A stretch of 35,647 bases of DNA from Lenisia limosa. Its lineage: Eukaryota > Breviatea. A program made the position numbers and the translations under genes. Of the stretch, positions 31,701 to 35,647 are shown piece by piece. The notes beneath the pieces are model-generated. The model did not search any database. It was not told the DNA's origin and saw only the letters and a program-made list of their open reading frames with translations. The stretch lies in assembly GCA_001655205.1 (NCBI GenBank), contig LPNZ01011251.1, forward strand, positions 1 through 35,647, given 5' to 3'. Numbering within the stretch: position 1 is the first letter of the stretch; every line of letters begins with the position of its first letter.

Positions 31701-34700
31701 CCTCAGTGGGACCGATTCTGGGATGAGCTATTAATTTTGTAATTATTGCTCAAATATTGCGAGATATTTGGAGCAGTTGTAATATCTTTAATCAGTTTTA
31801 ATAATTCTCAACAATATTCACAATTGTAAACAATGTTAGGGGGGGGGGGGGCTTTATGNNNNNNNNNNNNNNNNNNNNNNNNNNNNNNNNNNNNNNNNNN
31901 NNNNNNNNNNNNNGATTTTGAGAATAACAAAACAAATATTTCATACACGGAGAGGGACTGCGAGTCGTTAATGTCTGTACACGTGTCACCAGAAAGGCCC
32001 ATGTCGCAGTAAACGTGCGGACCGTTACAGATTCCATTAACCAAACTAGGGGGGTAAATATGAAATGAAAAGAAAAACCCAGAATTAACTCTGTTGGCTA
32101 AACAATTGCAAAACACACAGGCAAACAAATCCCCCAGGCCAGTCGCTCCCGCGCCAAAAATTCGGCCATTGGTATTTATTTTTTTTGCAAATAAAAATTT
32201 TGGAAAAGAAAATATTACTAAAACGAGTTGCCACAGAGGTCCCCTCTTACGACAGATCACAAACTTGGTTCGTCTCTTCCTTAGAGGCAGTCATGACAGC
32301 CTTTGTGGCGGGACCGTCATTCACCATTCCCATTACGTACCTTGGTGTAAGTTGCTAGTGACTGCATGGTGTATATAGTATGGACAATTCAGCATCCAAA
32401 ACAATGGAAAAAACATACATATTATAGGTAAGGGATGGAAACAAAGTGACATTCTCAACCATTTCCCTTATCAAATCCTGAATATAGTACAAGCAAATGT
32501 GTATCTCAAATGTGCTTACCATTCTCTGTCTTGCATTACCAGATCACTAACAACAACTTGTGAGCGAGAAAAGGGTTGAAAGTCTGACAAACAATTAGTC
32601 AAAGGCAACATTTTGTTGAAATAAGATATCATATTAAAAACCAATAGGTTTACTGGCGGTATTTTGTATTTGTTATATTTTTTAGAAATGTAGCCTTTTT
32701 GTTGTGGTTTATTTCTCGGAGAATTGTTATTATCCCTTCCCCGCCAACATGACCATGAAATTGCTTCTTTCAGACTTTGGAAGAGATCAAAGGATGCTAC
32801 AAAATGTCAGGTTCTGCCAATATCGAGAGGGGATCGACCCAATAAAAAAGCGGGCAAAAGGCAGCTTTTTCAGCAAATATCAGCAATGAATCTCTAGTTC
32901 TAACAAAGTGAGTGTGTTAAAATAGTCTTGATCTCAACATTGTCCCAGTAAAAGCCCACAGAATTTCGCAGCAAAAGCAAGGGACGGTACATCGGCTGTG
33001 CCATGGGGTGTGTTGGCTCCATATGAGCTACTGAGACGTACGGTGGCTGTGTATGTTAGTCAATAACCAACAATGAAGAAATCTCTTGTGTGTTGGGAAG
33101 AAGTGGCGTGTAAGTTGAAAAAAAAAAAGTGAAGAAAAGAAAATGCTCTTGTTGCTGTGTCAAAATCGATTTCAACATGAAATTTAGCTATAAGAAGAAA
33201 GCAATCAAGTAAGAAACATTCAAGTAAAACCAATAACTCAGGCAGTCCAAACGATAACGACAAGCACATGATGTGACAGAATCTCGGACATGGAGGAAGT
33301 TCATGTATGTGGGGTGTACTGTTTCAAGGCATTAAGCCCCAATCCACCCACTGTTTTTAGGAACGTGGACAGTACAAAGGAATCTTCCGCTCGAATCAAC
33401 CTCCTGGAGGGGGTCCTCGCCTGAACCTGTGACCACCAAAGCCGTTTATTGGAATATTAGCGAATAACCAGACATATCAAATATGATATATTATTATATA
33501 ATAAAAAAAGGAAACACCATAATCCATAGGGACACCATTAACAAAAGATACTATCATATGTAGATAATCACGTTCAAAAGAGATGGGGACTGCATTCATT
33601 CACCCAATTATGCCATTTAAAAAGATAATAAGAAATATGACGGCAAATGGGAGTAACCCAAAATACCTGGGATATCATTAACACAGCGTTTCAACGGTGC
33701 CATGTCAGCATGCAGACAGATAGTACCTGTTCATGGTAAGATAAATCAAATGAAAATACAAGAAAAAGTAGAGCTTTAGTTCGATTCCAAATAAGAGAGA
33801 GTGAAATAATAATATTTTTCAAAGGGGTTTTTTTTTTACAAATAGATAATCACGTGAACGAAATGATAAGTAGAAGCTTTTTAACCACCAACCGGAATCC
33901 GTGGAGCCTGCTTTCTTGAACTCAAAGAATCCCCAAAGAACAATGAGCTCATTCATATAAGACTCGGAAAACGGCATGATGCTCAGTGCTTTCGGGTTGT
34001 TTTCTGAAGAGTCAATGAGTCAAGATAAATGCAGCATGGAATTGAAATATGAAGAAAAGAGAAATACAACAAGGGATAATCTGGCCAAATGGATATAACA
34101 AAGCTGAATCCTAAGCCATCCATCCAGTCCCCACGATCCCAGAATTGCGGCGGGTTGTAAGCGTCGAGTGGGTCGGGTGTGGAGCCAACCGGCGTGATCT
34201 CATGGATCTCTCCAGAAGCCTGAACTGCAACTGACTACATGGTCAGTATTCAGCATTATCCCAGATGAATCTGGCTGAAGCCGTCCACACAAACGTTAAT
34301 AAACAACCGCATATTGGTAGCATTCAACCCGAGATGCGCAAACCATCCAGTTTCCTGACAAGCTTCCTCCTTCGATTTTGTCCAAAGAAACGGTTAGCCC
34401 TGCGACCTTGCGCTACATATAGTCAGTGGTGCGAAGTACAATGAGCATGATAGGGCTTCACTTCGATCCAGACAATTACTAAATTTCTCGATAAACCAAG
34501 AGACTACATATCAAATACAGTGACCGGGATAAGTCTTGACCGATATTCCATGAGAAATCACATACCAAATCGGTCAAGACTTATCCATGTCACTGTATAT
34601 TTTGATTGTTTACAGATTTTTTTCGACAAGAGTGAATCCGTAAGTATGATATATGGCAATGAGGCAATTCCCACCGCTTGCGTCTCAGAAAGCTCGAGCT

Positions 34701-35647
34701 TTAAGGGGACAAGATGCTGTGTTGTCACCGGTAACGAATCGGTACAGGGGGTGCCAAAATCAAGAACACGGAAAGGACTGAATCGGTGACTTTTAATGAA
34801 GAAAAACAATGAGAGAGGGGAATAAAACGAAGTTGTATCATCTGGCCGTCCACAACATCACGCTAAGAAGAGATACTGCATTATAGTATAGTATAATATA
34901 TGTACATATTATATATAACATATGATAGTATAATATATACATATAATATAGTATATGATATAGTCAAAGCTCCGGACATCATTCAAAATCTCCGGACACA
35001 TCAAAACTCCCGGACAGCTTGAATTTTCCCTATAAAAGTACTATAAACTTCATTTTCATGTTATTTTCGAAAGTAATTTCAGTCATAATCACATGATAGA
35101 ATGCGGTTTTTACATATTCTTGGCTCCAACCCAAATTAAGTCACTTGGCTACCCGTTTGCGGCCCTTAAAGTGCCAAAAATAACCAAAACCGTTGTAATC
35201 AGCCACATTCAAGGAATAAATGGCAACTATCTGGGAAAGTTTGACCTTGTAGGAATAATAAATAAGGGAGAAAGAAAGACATTGCTCAAACAACCAAAAA
35301 GGATTTCATACAATGTGTGAAATATAAAAATTGATTTTCTAACTAAAATGGTACAGATTTCTATTTATTATAAACTGTATCTTTTTCTGTAATGCTTCTA
35401 TTACTTTCTAAATAAAAACAATGAAAACAAGCCCCCATCATACATCACAGAAGTCGCAACAGAGAACTGGGAAATCGTTGTACCAGGGGAGCGGTTAGCA
35501 TAGATGAGAACATAGCCGTGGCCTTGTGAACACACCAGGTAGTTACTGGGGGGTAACATTGGAAAATTTATGAAACAAAAAAAAAAGCCAAATCAACCCT
35601 GTTGGTTGATAATACACAAGGGTTGATAACAACAAAACAAAGCCCAG
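25795..35647 (-). CDS. Large single-pass surface receptor, possibly integrin-alpha-like (5' end outside window, many gaps)
   Basis: Probable cell-adhesion receptor. More than 20 exons read in frame on the minus strand. First are propeller-like blades: 35449-35545 (YLVCSQGHGYVLIYANRSP), about 34325-34412 (SLDKIEGGSLSGNWMVCAS), about 34130-34230 (containing WDRGDWMDG, an RGD tripeptide) and about 33890-34000 (NELIVLWGFFEF). Then come extracellular segments that look like beta-sandwich strands, for example 31650-31710 (IGPTEVHLTSLNNGLIFTI), with scattered Cys (CNGPHVYCDMGLSGDTC, about 31975-32030). A membrane segment begins at FAIATGITTVAFA (about 27085-27120) and runs into a gap. The cytoplasmic part begins KKKSLMKPKHTSSSY (about 26720) and continues through exons 26228-26277 and 25795-26112 to a very acidic end, stopping at 25795-25797. 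FG-GAP/integrin-alpha identity is an inference from layout. The last two exons might instead belong to a separate small gene. Confidence 0.7.
27188..27267 (-). repeat. Recurrent intron repeat, receptor-gene copy (3' part, runs into gap)
   Basis: In sense orientation: TTGTTCTCAATCCTTGTGA, then a T-run, TTTGTTTCATAACTGTTC, AATTTTACTCCCCTCCCCC and the acceptor GCAG. This follows the same order of blocks as the copy at 35546. The 5' part of the intron is lost in the gap at 27268-27383. Confidence 0.65.
27585..27626 (-). mobile_element. Half copy of family B element inside an intron
   Basis: Read on the minus strand, GGGCTTCTCTCAGGTCC followed by GAAAAAGGACC matches the family B terminus at 29750 and 28188. 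It makes up much of a short intron of the large receptor gene (between exons ending SAPDNG and starting STVVVALSAP). Only one end is present. Confidence 0.45.
28188..28240 (+). mobile_element. Half copy of family B element
   Basis: GGGCTTCCCTAATGTCC, then GAAAAAGACCCGTAAAATAT, aligns position by position with the left arm at 29750 (GGGCCTCACTATAGTTC, AAAAAAGACC, AATAATATATATCGAG). No opposite arm is found nearby. It lies between candidate exons of the receptor gene. Confidence 0.45.
29221..29424 (-). repeat. Recurrent intron repeat, receptor-gene copy (204 bp)
   Basis: Complete intron between the exon ending YHPFK and the exon starting ATVRDHTISK. The sense 3' portion reads CGGCTGGTCCAGGC, T-run, TTTTCAACCCGCGTGTG, TTTGTTTTATACATTTC, then TTTTTACCCCCCCTTCAG. 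Its length nearly equals that of the related intron at 32046-32250. Confidence 0.65.
29750..29846. mobile_element. TA-flanked miniature inverted-repeat element, family B
   Basis: This 97-bp unit is bounded by TA on both sides. The left arm is GGGCCTCACTATAGTTC. The right arm, read in reverse, is GGGGTTCACTTCGGTTC followed by GAAAAAAGCGAATTTCTCG. The middle holds repeated TCGATAA/TTATCGAG units, reminiscent of pogo/Tigger-type ends. It sits in an intron of the receptor gene. Boundaries may be off by a few bases. Confidence 0.7.
32046..32250 (-). repeat. Recurrent intron repeat, receptor-gene copy (205 bp)
   Basis: The sense sequence includes GGGAGCGACTGGCCTGGG, GCCTGTGTGTTTTGC, GCCAACAGAGTTAATTC, a T-run, TTTCATTTCATATTTACC and the acceptor CCCCCCTAG. 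The CCAACAG-GTT-ATT block matches the copy at 35546, and the CTGGCC block matches the copy at 29221. Confidence 0.65.
34453..34640. mobile_element. Family B element interrupted by a family A element
   Basis: The left arm, TA-GGGCTTCACTTCG then AATTTCTCGATAAACC, matches the right arm of the 29750 copy read in reverse. The right arm ends TTTTTTCGACAAGAGTGAA then TCCG-TA. Removing the inner 78-bp element and one TA leaves about 108 bp, close to the 97-bp copy at 29750. This indicates a nested insertion. Confidence 0.6.
34518..34595. mobile_element. 78-bp TA-flanked miniature element, family A (Tc1/mariner-like ends)
   Basis: The termini are CAGTGACCGGGATAAGTC and the complement of CAGTGACATGGATAAGTC, both continuing into TTGACCGAT. 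The arms of about 27 bp enclose a loop of about 24 bp. TA on each side plus the CAGTG start is the classic pattern of Tc1/mariner-derived miniature elements. A degraded relative lies at 16203-16259. Confidence 0.85.
34870..34965. repeat. AT-rich low-complexity tract
   Basis: Variations of TATAGTATA and ATATACATAT run for about 95 bp with no coding potential. It separates the nested elements from the CTCCGGACA repeats and lies within the long intron of the receptor gene. Confidence 0.85.
34966..35320 (+). mobile_element. Possible decayed DNA transposon end with short open frame
   Basis: Three spaced copies of CTCCGGACA or CTCCCGGACA (about 34969-35018) are followed by CCTATAAAAG (about 35029) and an open frame (35093-35320) of 75 codons. 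Its C-terminal half, KFDLVGIINKGERKTLL, loosely recalls the first helix-turn-helix of pogo/CENP-B-type transposases. Repeated end motifs, a TATA-like box and a truncated frame, all inside an intron of an opposite-strand gene, suggest a transposon 5' fragment. The similarity is weak and was judged by eye. Confidence 0.3.
35546..35647 (-). repeat. Recurrent intron repeat, receptor-gene copy (truncated by window edge)
   Basis: The sense sequence reads GGGCTTTGTTTTGTTGTT, ATCAACCCTTGTGTATT, CCAACAGGGTTGATTTGG, T-run, TTTCATAAATTTTCCAATG and TTACCCCCCAG at the 3' splice site. It shares each block with at least one other copy and is the best reference for the family. Confidence 0.7.

Noticed and set aside
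1-35647. tRNA, rRNA and CRISPR arrays
   Set aside because: No cloverleaf box A/box B pairs, rRNA-like blocks or regularly spaced identical repeats were found on either strand. The tandem repeats seen are coding.

Overview
The window is nuclear DNA from a eukaryote, most likely a unicellular protist. The lineage cannot be fixed from the sequence alone. The genes are split into many small exons by short GT...AG introns, mostly about 45-100 bp, with conserved reading frame across the junctions. The background is AT-rich and there are no bacterial signals. The assembly carries about 17 runs of N, many beside poly-G or poly-C tracts, so several genes lack exons.

Left part (1-9.5 kb): the minus strand carries the N-terminal half of the DNA polymerase epsilon catalytic subunit. 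It starts at 7507 and runs off the left edge, with exonuclease motifs I and II, the start of III and polymerase motifs A, B and C recognisable. It is divergent from a small secreted orphan gene on the plus strand (7787-9474).

Middle (9.7-17.1 kb): two minus-strand membrane protein genes. The first (14708 to 9756) encodes a type I surface protein: signal peptide, six-cysteine repeats, FG-GAP-like propeller, Ser/Glu stalk and a transmembrane helix. The second (17139 to 15586) encodes a small single-pass protein of unknown function.

Plus-strand cluster (17.8-25.3 kb): two copies of a signal-peptide exon pair. The second leads into a complete secreted MACPF/perforin-like gene ending in EGF-like modules and six DnaJ-type CxxC units. 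The first runs into a 10-N gap, after which a clean C-terminal half of spermine synthase follows. This may be a misjoin or a real chimera.

Right part (25.8-35.6 kb): a very long minus-strand gene, incomplete at its 5' end and full of gaps. It looks like a large adhesion receptor: propeller-like blades, an RGD tripeptide, beta-sandwich-like segments, one transmembrane segment and a long acidic tail. An integrin-alpha-like identity is tentative.

The introns are busy. They hold small TA-flanked inverted-repeat elements (one nested in another), a roughly 0.78 kb element with about 55-bp terminal inverted repeats, and a recurrent repeat that ends exactly at 3' splice sites in two unrelated genes, which looks like an introner family. 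Apart from polymerase epsilon and spermine synthase, every gene seems to encode a secreted or surface protein. The window is therefore a mix of housekeeping genes and an expanding set of cell-surface or effector genes.
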